This document shows positions 48,911 through 60,600 of a stretch of 64,000 nucleotides of DNA, piece after piece. The notes under the pieces were generated by a model. It had not been told where the DNA came from. It ran no database searches and saw only the letters and a list, made by a program, of their open reading frames with translations. The stretch is from Datnioides undecimradiatus (Eukaryota; Chordata; Actinopteri; Lobotiformes; Datnioididae). The stretch's first letter is position 1, and every line of letters starts with the position of its first letter. The stretch covers positions 17,815,516 through 17,879,515 of the forward strand of contig WARS01000011.1 of the NCBI GenBank assembly GCA_008933995.1. Reading direction: 5' to 3'. Position numbers and translations under genes: made by a program.

Positions 48911-50840
48911 CGTTGTTACACAGCTTCTTTTTTCAACCTTTTTTTAAGTTCACAGGGTTACACGTCACAGAATATGAAGTCTGAAAACCTTAAAGGTTAC
49001 AATCCCACCCTCATACTTGGAGATGTCAACTCTAATATTCATGAGTAGTCATCCCTGTCCGTTTGTAACATTAAGTAGGAAAAATTTCAACTCTATCCAC
49101 AAATTTCCCTGTTAAACTTTCATGAAAAGCACAAATAATGGGTTTCATTAGAAGCAGCTGCATCCTAAACCTGAAAAACAGCAACAGATAATTTAATTGC
49201 ATATATTATTTAAAACTGAAGAGGTAACATTGGTAAACATTGCTATCTTACACGCTGAGAAGAATATTAGACACTGAGAAGAACATTGGTCAGCAAGGGA
49301 AATCACAAAAACTTTACATTAAAGTCCGCAAGATGACACGTAGCTTCAACACGACATGTTTCCGAGTAAAAAGGGATAGCCAGGTAGGAGATAACACTGG
49401 GATTCATTTAATTTGAATACTGAATAATGGACATGTGTCAAGAATTACAAACACACTAACGTATCATGCTGTTGCTACATAGCTAACTAATGAAAATGCA
49501 AAGCTTAAGCATTAAGGGGGCTTATTACAAATAACAAAAATATGTTTGATTGCATTTTAGCTCACCTTTATGTGTGTACTTTAGTGTCATTATTCAAACA
49601 TCATTGCCTCCTAATGTCAATGTATCTTCTGTTGACAAATCTTTGTTGACTGTAGCTTAGGGTTTACTTTCTATGTCTGACCTGCCACAAGTTCAAACAG
49701 GGTTGTAGAGAGAGTTGCTGTCATAGCTGAGTGCCTCCACGGTTGAGCGTTAGCTCTGAACTGGTGGCATCATTACAACACCTATTGATAACTTGTTTAA
49801 AACCATTACATAAATTAGCATATTTAAGTTGTCCCTCCGATAAAAACTTTCACCTGAACCCCGTTTCTGCTGCTGTTTCAGTAGCTAAATAGCTAACGTT
49901 CGCTACCTAGCTAATCAGTTAGCTAATGCTAAAAGCCAATCCCGCCAAGACCATGTCAACGGTGCTAGCGGTCTGTTAGCCGTTAGCTTAGCCCTGACGT
50001 TACTGACTGTAATACTACTTTGCTCGGTCTTTCAGTGCTACGTGAGTAAATTACCGACTAATGTTAAAAACTCACCGGGAAAGCAGGTAAAAAGGTAGGC
50101 CGTGTTAGGTGGGACTAATGTAACGGTAACGCGGCGGTCTAGTGATGCGTATCTATGGTAACGAGTATTTTCTTCCTCGTGCACCTGCACAGAGCTGCCC
50201 ACAGCCGCTGGTGGTCATATGAGGTATTGCAATAGCGTCACTAAACCTGACGGTGAAGTCAGTTTGAAGTTGGATACCGTCATAATAATTTCACTTTAAG
50301 CACGTATTTTATGCAATTTGATTATTTTACAAAGATCGACGTAATTAAATAGATAATATGGGGTTTTTACTCAACAGCTCCCAGGTGATGTGATTCCAGA
50401 TTGATACCCAAAATTAAAATAAAGTAAAAGCTACATATGATCACATTCATTTATATTAGATTTTAGTGCCTTCTCTATTTTAAAATGAATCATTTTCAAT
50501 TAAAATATTTCTATGAATAAAAGAAAGCACAAAAAATGTTTGTCCCATTTCTCAAGGTCTCTAAGTCAAGTAACATGGAAGACTTTAAAAAAAACTGCCT
50601 TTATTTAATAGTAAATTATAAAAAAATAAGTTGATAGTTGAAAGCTACATATCAAGTTAGTATAAATATTTAATCTTTACAAATATAGCAAAAAATACGT
50701 ATTTTAATTGCTTAATATTTTCTTTGCAAAATGTTAAAATGAGACGGGAAAATGGCTTTTTATGATGACTGATGATTTTAATAAATTCACCATATAAAAG
50801 ACAGGATGTGTAGTGAACACAAAGTCATAAAGTGCAAAAG
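48911..50840. other. Interval between the convergent ampd3 and rnf141 genes
   Basis: No ORF above 60 codons. The part at 49.85-50.25 kb has more CpG than its surroundings, repeated GCTA/TAGC motifs and a perfect RFX-type X-box at 50149-50162. This resembles a promoter, but no gene could be attached to it. Confidence 0.45.
50149..50162 (+). promoter_or_regulatory. RFX X-box motif
   Basis: GTATCTATGGTAAC fits the X-box consensus GTHNYYATRRNAAC at all positions. X-boxes in promoters bind RFX factors and often mark ciliary genes (general knowledge). No adjacent coding exon was recognised. Confidence 0.4.
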
Positions 50841-52172
50841 TGAGTATCTCTTTATTAAGGATAATACAATGAGGATTTTCTAATACACTTTCTTCCATTC
50901 AGTAAATGTACATATAATGTGCATATGTAGGATCAGATGTTTTACAGTAATGGATCAGGAAAAGTGGCATCAGAACCAAGTTGAACATCTTCTCATCCTT
51001 TGACTCTTAAATACACGTAATAATAAAATAATATTGCAAATTTGTTTTATTCATTTTTAATGGATCACGCAGTCTGTGGCCACCAGATCAAATGCTGACT
51101 CCAGTGCTGCTAAATTTAGCGGAGTACGTTTCCTGCTGCTGCACATTTTGGCGCCTGGTTCCAACTTCTGCCAGAGGATTACAGCGTCACACACTATGTT
51201 CCACCACAGAGATCAAATCATCTGCTGCTGTAGTGCACAAACACCGAGAGAGAGCTACAGTGAGGTTTCGAAGTGCAATTTGACAGCATCCACAACCAAA
51301 AATCACTTTTGGTCTAATTTAAATTCACGCTTTCATGCCACATCGAATGAACACAAATCAGATATCGATTTCGTTTACTCTGTAAACTCAAACGGCTTAC
51401 ATCGTGTTAGTTTTGAACAATTATTGAGTTATCACTGTCTCACATTTGGGAAAATCTGTTAAAGGAACAGTAAGTCACAAAACAAAATGCTTAATTAGAA
51501 ACTTCATACAAAGAAAACAGATGTCAGTAAAACAGAAATGAAGCTGAATTCATTTTCACATTCTATGAAATACCTCCGCCTGGATCTAAGTCAAAGTGCT
51601 GCCTGCGAGTCATGTGATCGGGAAACCAGGCCAGAAATACTCTATTTTAAAATCAACGTTAATTCATTTAGAACCAAAAAGCTGCCTCGTCTTAATAAAT
51701 TCAGTTATCTTTAGTCACAGGCGCGACAAACGCAGAGCAAAGCAAAGACAAGACTGGTTGTTTTGTGAGCATAAACTACAAACTGCTACTTCTACAGCAC
51801 TCGGATTAACATAACCTTAATAAAAAGGTGGTAAATAAAAAAAAAAGTAAAAAGTAAAAAGATGAAAACAGCAAAGATGACAAGTAGTGGTTATTGTCCA
51901 ACAGTGAGGAAAGACACCACAGCAAGCCGTAATCATTAAAATCCTATAACACTCTCTGCACACACCAGGAGACGACCAGTCACTGCCTCAGGCTCTGGAC
52001 GCCGATCAGGTTTACAGCAGGTTCATCTAACACGGCTCACGCTGTAAGGCATGTCGTGGGATTATAAACATGCAGGGTTACATTGCACAGACGACAGAAC
52101 AGCTTCACGCGTGGAAAGTGAGTTTGGTTTTAACAGTTTGACCAGGAAGTCGTAGATTTTGCACTTAAAGCA

Positions 52173-52386
52173 GAAGTGTGACATTTTGGAGAACTATGCT
52201 CATCGAGGAAACGGAGGGCGGGCGTCGTCCAACGAGGGCGGCCAAAGCTCACGAGTGAGCTTCATATGCTAAGCTAAGCTAAGCAGCTGATGGGTGTAAC
52301 CTGACATGAGAGCGGGACCGGTCTTCTAATCTACCGCTCCCCCAAGAAAGAGATGAAACCTATTTCCCCAAAAATGCCAAACTTCT
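52173..52386. mobile_element. MITE-like foldback element
   Basis: Imperfect terminal inverted repeats, aagtgtgacattttggagaa at the left and tttccccaaaaatgccaaac at the right, flank about 215 bp. The interior includes gcttcatatgctaagctaag and gacatgagagcg. I recall this arrangement as a common non-autonomous repeat in percomorph fish. It has no coding capacity, and target duplication was not verified. Confidence 0.5.
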
Positions 52387-52686
52387 ATGATTATGATTTA
52401 TCAGTCACACTCAGCCACCTGCTCTGGACACAACAGCAAACCTCAGCTCGTCTCTGCTTCGGTCCCATTTACATCAACATGAAAGGCAACTTCAAACTTG
52501 GCAACATCCCGGAAATGACTGCACCTTCTGGTTATCCTGTGTGTTAAACTCATACATTATAAGAGATTATGACATAATAATAGATTACACAGATTATAAC
52601 GTGTCATATATACTGAACGCATTGTCACACACGGTTCCCATGAAGCACCACGTCAACAACACTCGGGTTACAAGGAGCATCCTGGC

Positions 52687-52705
52687 TTTTTTTTTTTTTT
52701 TTTTA
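52687..52705. repeat. Poly(T) tract
   Basis: A run of about 18 T, that is, poly(A) on the minus strand, in the presumed rnf141 3'UTR. Confidence 0.85.
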
Positions 52706-52755
52706 GGGACTTAAAAGAGACGAGGTTTGATTTTCCGAAGCTTTCACAAAGAACA

Positions 52756-52779
52756 CGAGGAGGAGGAGGAGGAGGAGGC
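52756..52779. repeat. (GAG)n microsatellite
   Basis: About seven GAG/AGG units in the presumed rnf141 3'UTR. Confidence 0.85.
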
Positions 52780-52888
52780 CTCTGCGTCGTCCACCTCGGT
52801 GAAAGTGACGTTTGGAGTTGCAACATGTAAAGTCTACTTGGTACAGGTCTGACTCCTCTGCCGTCTCATTGGCTCAGCGCACGGTGCG

Positions 52889-53265
52889 TTAAGGCCTGTG
52901 TGGGTGGCCCGCCTCGTCGGCCAAGTTCAGGATGTAGCCGGCGATGTCGTCATCTGTTGGGAAATCAGACATCACCCACGATTCGTTGGCGGCGGTCACC
53001 TGCAGGCGGCATATCGGGCAGTTTCGGCTCTGCCCACTCCTGCGGGAACGGGAGAGAGAGCGCGAGATGTTCAGCGTTAGCGTTCGCTCACATCGCAGAT
53101 GGCTGAAACTTTACCGCAACGAGATGATTCATTGAGATGAATTCGGACCATTTATCGATGCACTTCTGACAGAAGCTGTGGGCGCAGGGCAGAATCAGGT
53201 CGGCCTTTCCGTCCATGCAGATACAGCACTCCTCCTCATCAGTCAGCTGCTTTACTCTTCACAGG

Positions 53266-53307
<42 letters not shown>

Positions 53308-55754
53308 GAAAAGACGTAACATTTTTATTTTTTCCCCAAAATCTGATTTAGCAATGAAACTCCTGCTGCTGAGATGAATCCTGATGGTTTACAATCAAAG
53401 GATTTGCCTGGAGGTAAAGTGTCCTTCAGTGTTATATAAATGCATAAACGATCCCCCTCAGCCTCCACCAGCTCCTCCTCTGGATGGGAATCCATCCAGG
53501 AGGATAAACATTCAGTTGACTGCAAAATAAGTTGTAAAATCCATCATTTAAACAGCGTCTGGGACGTTTAAGAGGCCCTTTACTGCCACAGACACGAGTG
53601 GTTCGACAGAACAAAACGTTAAACTCCATTAATTGATTTTCTTTAACACATTATCATAAAAATGAAGTTGTTGTGGCGAATGGGTTTGCTGGTTATGAAT
53701 CCACAGGACATATTTGTTTATTTGGGGTTGTGTTTCTGGCCGCCTGATGAATTTAAGCAGAGGCCTCCATCAGGTTCTGTCTTTGGTTTCCGCCAACTGC
53801 TGATGGAAGTGTGGCGGTGTTTGAATGCGTGAATGAATGAAACTGAAAAGCACTTTAAATGCAAGTCACATGTTCTCACCATTTACAAAATGTCCTGCTC
53901 TTTAGCTGCTAAATGCTCTCCGTGTCATTTTAAATGGTCGCTGTATGAGCAGACGGTGAACAGTGAGTCAGTATACATCGGGTAAAACCCAAAGAGGGGT
54001 CTCTGACTGTTGGAGGGGCGACCTCACGTGCACCCACCTGCCCATCCACATGCTGGCCTGGCAGGAGTCGGTAGACGGGAGCGGGGCGGACGGGCCCTCG
54101 GTGGCGCCCTCTGCAGACAGCACCTCGGCAGCCTGGCTGGTGATGTCACGGTACAGCTGGATGAACTGGTACAGGTTCATGATGCGCGACACCTCCACCA
54201 TGCCGTTCTCCTTGTTGATCTGGGAGCACGCAAAGGCAGTCACATGACTCATTCCTGCGTTCTGCGTTCAGTTCGTTCAAGCTACTGAATCCTTCGCTTT
54301 GGAGATGTCCAGACATTCTGGTGCGACCACGGTTTCATCCACACTACCACAGTTTGGTTCAGTTCGGTGCAGCACAGGTTCGGTCACTGCTGCCAAATTA
54401 CCCTTCAAGTGCTGCGCAGACTCGACGGTGTGTATCCATTAAAATGAAATTGCAGAATGACTCAACCACAGCGCGGTGCAGGTGGAACACTAAAGGAACA
54501 ATATGAAATAATTCTGCCTGCAATAACTTCACAACCCCCCCCCCCCGTCATCCATGAGAAAACACACAGAGGCAGATATCAGACGGGGCTGATGCAACGC
54601 ACTGTTTTGATACGATGCCTTTAAGGCTTGGTTTTATATATTTCTAGCAGGCGTGTGCACTCGTGTTTTTTACAGGCGAGGTTTACTGCTGTGTTTCCCT
54701 GAATTTTATAGATTCGTTGTTTAGAGCAGGTTTGGAGAGCGGCAACTGCTCGTAAAACAGACAGGGGAGACGGAAGAGAGCCTTGCATTACAAGTCTGAC
54801 TACAGATCAAAGTCAACGGCCAGTGAGTCCTGGTGAGGACGCAGCTGACATCACTTCATGCCTGATATGACGTGTACAGAAACAAACAGCAGGTCACATG
54901 ATTTTAACTTTGCATTGCTGTATGTCGCCTAAATCAGGATCAGCTCATTTATAAAATAAGACATTTGCACTCTGACCAAAACTGCACAACCTAATGAACG
55001 AGTGTAACTGTAATGACGAGACACATACACACCCAGCTGCACATAAACCCAATGTGCAGGTTCACTGTCTCTACCTGCACCCGCCTCTCTCTCTCACTCT
55101 CTCATGCAAAATCAAAGGTGTGGGCAGATGCTCATCTTGGCATGCGATGCGTGTGCAAAAGGCTCTTTGGTCTCACCTTGGTGCAGAGGACCCTGACAGC
55201 CACCTTCCACAAGGCCGTGGCATCGGATCCTGGCTGCACCTCAAACAGCAGGTGCTTCTGCTGTCCAGCAGCGAGCTTGGCCGTACTGCGAGAGAGGAGA
55301 GAGAGGAGAGAGAGCATATGTTGATGCTTGGTAAAGCATCCTGCGCAGCTTTCACTGCTGTGTGCTACAGCATATGAACACAGCTGAACACACAAACACA
55401 CACAAGCGTTATCTGTCGCGTGCACGCTGCAGTTTAAGACCTGTTCATTCACCCTGAAGGCTCTTCTGTGAACTTTAGAGTGGTTACCAAGTAGCTTAGA
55501 GACAACAACTGGAAAACAGCTGTTCATCTGCGTGATGGGACACGTGTTATTCTTGATTTACAGTTATTGGTTTTGGCAAACAGCTACAGCATTTGTCGGG
55601 AACAGAATGTGACTTACACGTCGTTAAGCTCGGCGACTCTTGCGAGAAACTCCTCGTAGGTCAGGTAGCCGCTGTCACGTACCAGCCCAGCGTGTTTCAC
55701 CAGCTTCTCAGGCAGATGGTTCATCACCGCCTGACCTGAGAGCTGCTGGCCCAT
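52889..55754 (-). CDS. rnf141: RING finger protein 141
   Basis: RNF141 (ZNF230) is a RING-type putative E3 ligase expressed in testis and other tissues. Minus-strand coding exons in order: 55754-55618, 55285-55177, 54219-54038, 53256-53149 and 53039-52889 (TAA at 52891-52889). They join in frame to 228 codons; human RNF141 has 230. The N terminus MGQQ is a likely myristoylation site. The middle contains [18 protein letters not shown] and [22 protein letters not shown]3HC4 RING runs from C153 to C189 ([23 protein letters not shown]), and the tail ends [12 protein letters not shown]. All eight zinc ligands are present. The donor of the fourth coding exon is weak (gtccga), but it is the only one that keeps frame with the strong acceptor. 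The gene converges with ampd3, as in human. Confidence 0.95.
53266..53304. repeat. (CA)n microsatellite next to an rnf141 splice acceptor
   Basis: About 19 CA units, read as (GT)n on the transcribed strand, ending about 8 bp upstream of the acceptor of the RING exon (53256). Confidence 0.92.
53690..53950. repeat. Dispersed repeat, copy 2 of 3 (in an rnf141 intron)
   Basis: The core tttatttggggttgtgtttc, then ggccgcctgatgaatttaag, then ctttggtttccgccaactgc, aligns by eye with 63440-63640 and 23940-24120. It continues to a ctttagctgctaaatgctc segment. Non-coding. Confidence 0.6.
54535..54546. repeat. Poly(C) tract
   Basis: A run of 12 C in an rnf141 intron (poly(G) on the transcribed strand). 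Confidence 0.85.
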
Positions 55755-55818
55755 CCCGGCAGCAGCGGCACTTACCAAACAGCACCGGCAGAAGGCTCAT
55801 TCAGTGCCACAGAGCCTG
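55755..55818 (-). other. rnf141: rnf141 5'UTR part of the first coding exon
   Basis: A good minus-strand acceptor (ctgtttgtgtcccag) ends at 55819, so the coding exon probably begins at 55818. The leader carries an upstream ATG (MSLLPVLFG...) out of frame with the main start. Exact boundaries are inferred. Confidence 0.4.
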
Positions 55819-56751
55819 CTGGGACACAAACAGTGTTTATAGTTGCTTATATGCGATCTCTTGGACAATCTAGAGCCTGGTCTCAGAAACGTGACTGCGC
55901 TTTCATCAGAAGCCGTGGTTTAGCTTAGACACGGCTGCAATGTCTTACAGGAAAGGCCTCAGCATGACTAGAGCCGGGCCTGGTGGGGCAGACAAAATCA
56001 AATACCACAACATTTTTGACCAAATACCTCAAATCACATCATTTTACACACAATGATTATTATTTCACCCGTGAGGCCTTGGCAGGAGGAACTGAACAGA
56101 GCATGTGACACAGTACTACATCAAAAAAATATGATGCTATAATAACATGTCCGTATTTACTGCTGATTTGTGGTTTGTGAGATTTGAAACTGAATATGTC
56201 AGCATGTATTCACTTCGCGCTTTTCCTGAGAGAGGTCAATAAACTGACACACAGGCCAGTTATGTTGCCTGGTAACTTCACAGTACACCACACGGCTTAA
56301 GGTATGCGGACACCCATGTGTTATCGTCGAATGCAAACCAGAACCAACAGGTTTGAGCAGCTTTAATGGAAGCTAAAAGAGCATTAGGTTCAACACTGAT
56401 GATGGGAAATGAGTGCAGTTGCTATTGATATTGTTGAGATCAGCTCTTTGTGCAGGCCAATCAAGTTCCTCTTTATCAACCTGGGAGAGCTATTTCTTCA
56501 TGGTGCTGACTTGGTGCATGGAGAACTGGATGGACAAATAAGCGCACTTATGCATTAAATGCATTTAGATTTTCCACTGGAGCTTAAGGGCTAGACAGAC
56601 GTTTGTAGACACGAGTGTCCACATTCATCAGTGTTTTGCTACTTTGCCTCCTGACACGCTGCAGAGGAGCCGCTTCATCTAAACCTGCTAGTGTTTTAAG
56701 TGCGGCCACGATGAATGAACCAAAAGCTGCGGTTAAACTGACAGAGGCAGT

Positions 56752-56787
56752 AAAGCGCAAACTAAAGCGCAAACTAAAGCGAAAGGA
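56752..56787. repeat. 12-bp tandem repeat
   Basis: Three units of aagcgcaaacta / aagcgcaaacta / aagcgaaaggaa in the first rnf141 intron; the third is diverged. Confidence 0.7.
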
Positions 56788-57380
56788 AGAGCCTGCGCTG
56801 ACGTTAAAAACAAACATCCTGTCACGTCAGCTGCTGTTAAACGCAGTAATACTTAATGTAGCAGCTGTGCGTCGAGCCCGTGCTATATTTCTAATGCAAT
56901 GAAGTAGAAAGGATCAGCCAATAAAGCCAACATGACTCGGGTTAGGAGTTTACTCGTTAAGACCCGGACACTCAGACAAACGACCACAGGCGCAATGTCC
57001 ACACAGGAAGTGCACCCTAATCAGGTTAGCTGAATTAGCATTGTGTGATAACGTTAAATTGATCAGTAAGCTAACAGTGCTAGCGTTTAAGATGCTAAAC
57101 GTCCCTATCGTGTATGACAGCAACATGCTTGGTCTAAAAACACTTCAGTCGCCCCTTTAAGGCACCGGTATTTCAGGTAAAACCCGTCAATAAGCGTCAA
57201 TACAAACGTGACTTGCTAAACTTAGCAACAGCGTAATACTTTCGAAACAGCAGTTTGCTAACGAGGAGCAGCTGTGCACGTAACTTGTCGTTTAAAAGGC
57301 ACAAAAGCCAAAATCCCTCAAAAATTACGAAACATAAATGTGATTCTCGCGATTTCAGACAAAGATGCTTCTTTTCTTAC

Positions 57381-57470
57381 CAGACACTCAACATCAGTGA
57401 TGGGGGGGAGGCGTCCAAACTTCCCAACTAGCTTCGCCTCTCGTCTCTGTTTGTGTTGACACAACGCGGG
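57381..57470 (-). other. rnf141: rnf141 first noncoding exon (predicted)
   Basis: A strong minus-strand donor, gtgtctg|gtaagaaa, begins at 57380. Upstream of it is locally CpG-rich sequence with a CRE, as expected of a first exon and promoter. The transcription start is not determined. Confidence 0.4.
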
Positions 57471-57480
57471 CGCCGTTTGA

Positions 57481-57488
57481 TGACGTCA
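57481..57488. promoter_or_regulatory. CRE (TGACGTCA) in the rnf141 promoter
   Basis: A perfect palindromic cAMP response element in CpG-rich sequence (acgcgggcgccg just upstream) at the expected rnf141 start. It binds CREB/ATF/CREM factors by general knowledge. Confidence 0.55.
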
Positions 57489-57489
57489 C

Positions 57490-60400
57490 ACGGAATCCGT
57501 AGACTTTCGCTCAAACGTCATTTTACCGTTTTTTTTAAAGGTAAACACTGAAACTTCCCTGGACCGTAGAGGTATTCCGGTGATTTTGATCGCCGGGTAG
57601 AAAAAGATTGGTTTGATGATTTTTACCAAACCAGAGACTTATGCAACTTGTTTTTTGTTAACTTAAATTAGATTCAATGTGATTATATCATTAAACTCAT
57701 AAAAGGCCCAGACAGTCAATGACAATATGTACTCAGTCTCACTTTTTAATTTAGTTACATGTATTATTTCCTTTAAACATATAATAATACAAAGAACAAT
57801 AATAATTATAATCATCTACTAAGTAAAATAGGCCTAGTTTTTATTGTATGTTTCTCCCATATTTAGTGTTCTGATATGAAATGTAGGCCCACTCTTCTGT
57901 TTATGAAGTATGATTATTCTAAACTACAATAGTTTGTTAAGATGTCAATGTGGAGAAGGAAAATAATTTCTAATAAAGACACGTTTTTTTTAAAATTGAT
58001 TGTATTTACTTTTATTGTATTTTTATTAAAATAACTTTGCCATATTATGGTAAACCTATGTCAAACCTAAAAACCTGGTACAGTCTGTTACTGTTAAGAC
58101 ACACGTCCAGTCAAGACTGCAAGTTTATCTGAATCAGTTATTAACCACTGGCTTTACACCTTAGAATACATGCTAATACAATGTGTTCTTCCAATCAGAT
58201 CAGACATCCAGCCATCTAATCATAATCCATCAAACAAAGACACAGAATATTAGTGTAGTTTTTACAGCTTTCCAGCTCTTTATTACCTGTAACTGCTGCA
58301 TTATCTTTAAAATAAAAAAAGTAAGTACAAACTATATTTGAGAACATAAATCAATGTTTTTCAAAAATGCTGATTTTTCTTCATGCCCTGGTACTCTCTG
58401 ACTGGAGAGCATAAAGTTCACAATCCAAACTGCAGGAGGAAGATAATGGGAGATTGATTCAGATTACATACAGCTGCAGGAGATAGAGGAGGCAGCAGGT
58501 GGTACTTAAAAAAAAACAAGAGGATAGAAAATATAATAAGTATTGGAACAGGATGAGATGAAATTGGATGGACTGGCAGGCAGGCAGGCGAGCAAAGCAG
58601 GCCACCTAGGGACAGATACAAGGAGGATAATGTAAGATTCAGGAGGATGACAACAGAGAGTAACAAAGAAACTCAGAAATGTGTGTGGAGTGAAATACAA
58701 AGGAAAGATGGCCTCTGAAAATAAGGTTCAGGTTGTTGAGATGATGACTGCAAACCAGAGTGACGCCTGGTGCATCCTAATGAACCGTCATTGCAGCAGA
58801 GTTAGAGGAGCTGCGATGAACTTTGTTCTCTGGTGTACCTTTCTCACCCCAAACCTCATTTTGGGTTTGGCTCTATCTGCAGCCAGACCATCTGTTTTAT
58901 ACTGGCAACTACAACACCTGAAGGGGACACAGAGAGACAAGAGGCTGCTGCACAAATGACACATATAACTCTCAGACCCAGGGAGAGGAGAGACAGCATT
59001 CAGATCATATTTGTAATATAAACAAACTATGGAATACAATATTTGCAGTATGCTTAGTTACCCAATGTTGTCACTGTGTCTCCATTGTTTTCTCTTCATC
59101 TGTTTCACATGTGTTCAGCCCGGCAACCTGTCCTCAGCTGCTCATCCCCAGTTTTCTCCTGTTCATTTATTTATTTAATGAAATGCTCTGCAGGGAGTTT
59201 TCCTGATCCTATAATAGAGGACCTTTTGTATGTTGATTCAAGTAAATGTCAATGTTTGCTTTGACAAGTTCAGTAAGACTTCGCAGCTGCCATTAAATGT
59301 ATTAACATGTTTAAATATAATACATTTTCAATTTAACACAAATTAATTAGGTAATTTAAGTTAAGTTTGCTGTTATTTAGTTTTGCTAAAAATAAAATAT
59401 ACTGCAATACTGACTTGACACTGTACCAATGGATTGTTTAGGCCCATATCTTAATAACCAAATTAAGGTAAATTGAGTTTATTATTTATTTGTTGCCTTA
59501 AAAAGTGGTAACGTGCCTTTGTTACTGAATTAGAATTGAATATAAACACTTGCTGCAATAAGTTCTTATACATTAATAGGTGAAAATCTTATTATTACAT
59601 TATCTCTAAATTACTACTTGATAGGAGCTGTTAAGTGTTTTAACTGATGCTGTAATACTATTAACTTAAACTGTCACAATAGTCAACAACCTGTGGATAT
59701 CGGCAGGAACTTTAATATAATAATGTGTATTTTTAATTTTTAATAAAGTTTGTTGCACTTAATAATAACTTTTTATTACATTTGCATGTTACAGATTATC
59801 CTCTTGGTGTAATTGCTTGTTGTTTAGAGTCTTATGTTCTTTTCTTTGTATACCAGCAGATGGCAGCACATGACACCAAGTTTAAACAAAATTAAACTGA
59901 AGCTGAGGTCGTCCATGAAGCCACAGATGAAATAAGGAGATGGCTTCTTGTAACGCGTCCATCGCATGAGCTCTTAATAATGTTGAATGTGAAAATATAC
60001 ATTAATAAGACCGTTCTGTATAATGTTTTTTTTAAATTAATGCTAAATAACATGAAGCTGTTAACAGGATCCAGCACCTGTCTTCACATGACAAACACAA
60101 GCTGTTAGGTGCCAGGCTGTAAACTCCAGGTTCCCTGTGGAAAATAATGACTTTAGTGTGAAACACAGGTTAAATTACCTCAGAACCTGTGATATTTAGT
60201 AATTATGCCACAGTACTACCCCTGATTGTTGCATTAACAGGAGAAATTCATGAGTTTAAATGGGATTTTTTGGGGGGTTGTAGATGCAATCACTGCTTTT
60301 ACATCATTATCCAGTCCTCAGGCTTGTTCTGATAGCTGTACCTCAGCTACTCCTGACAGAATATCACATGAAGACGGTCTAATGAGACATTAAAACTTTT

Positions 60401-60600
60401 CCCCCTTGAGTTTTTTCTCCTTTCATAATTCTTTTACAGTGTGTTTAATGTTAGATGTTGGAAGCAGCTCTTTGGTGCAGCACTGAACCCGTGCCCTATT
60501 CTCAGAAACACCGAAGGCACGGCAGCTATCGATTGCCTGAGCCTGGCTATGCGACTTGCTAAAAACATTAGCCTGATAATGAGACTGAATTAATTCGTTT
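57490..60600. other. Intergenic region between rnf141 and mgat4c
   Basis: AT-rich sequence without a recognisable gene. It contains a short AGGC repeat near 58575-58590 and a full CTCF core match at 59853-59866. Short ORFs of up to 92 codons look like chance. Confidence 0.55.
59853..59866 (+). promoter_or_regulatory. CTCF core motif
   Basis: CCAGCAGATGGCAG matches all 14 positions of the recalled consensus CCASYAGRKGGCRS. It lies between the 5' side of rnf141 and the 3' end of mgat4c, a plausible domain boundary. Occupancy is not shown. Confidence 0.4.

Larger units (their letters stand above)
50841..52888 (-). other. rnf141: rnf141 3'UTR (extent uncertain)
   Basis: Non-coding sequence downstream of the rnf141 stop on the minus strand. 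Minus-strand AATAAA signals are seen as TTTATT at 51046-51051 and 50851-50856. It includes a foldback element (52173-52386), a T run (52687-52705) and a GAG repeat (52756-52779). Human RNF141 also has a long 3'UTR. Confidence 0.4.

Noticed and set aside
51076..51462. 128-codon plus-strand ORF
   Set aside because: Located antisense in the presumed rnf141 3'UTR; low-complexity composition and no recognisable domain.
54095..54115. CTCF-like motif on the minus strand in an rnf141 exon
   Set aside because: Partial match inside coding sequence; not separable from codon constraint.
54994..55377. 127-codon plus-strand ORF opposite rnf141
   Set aside because: Shadow of the rnf141 exon at 55177-55285 on the other strand; no independent evidence.
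56615..56902. 95-codon plus-strand ORF with a signal-peptide-like start and KRKLKRKLKRK repeat
   Set aside because: It lies in the first rnf141 intron, the repeat comes from a 12-bp DNA tandem repeat, and no family resemblance or splice context was seen.
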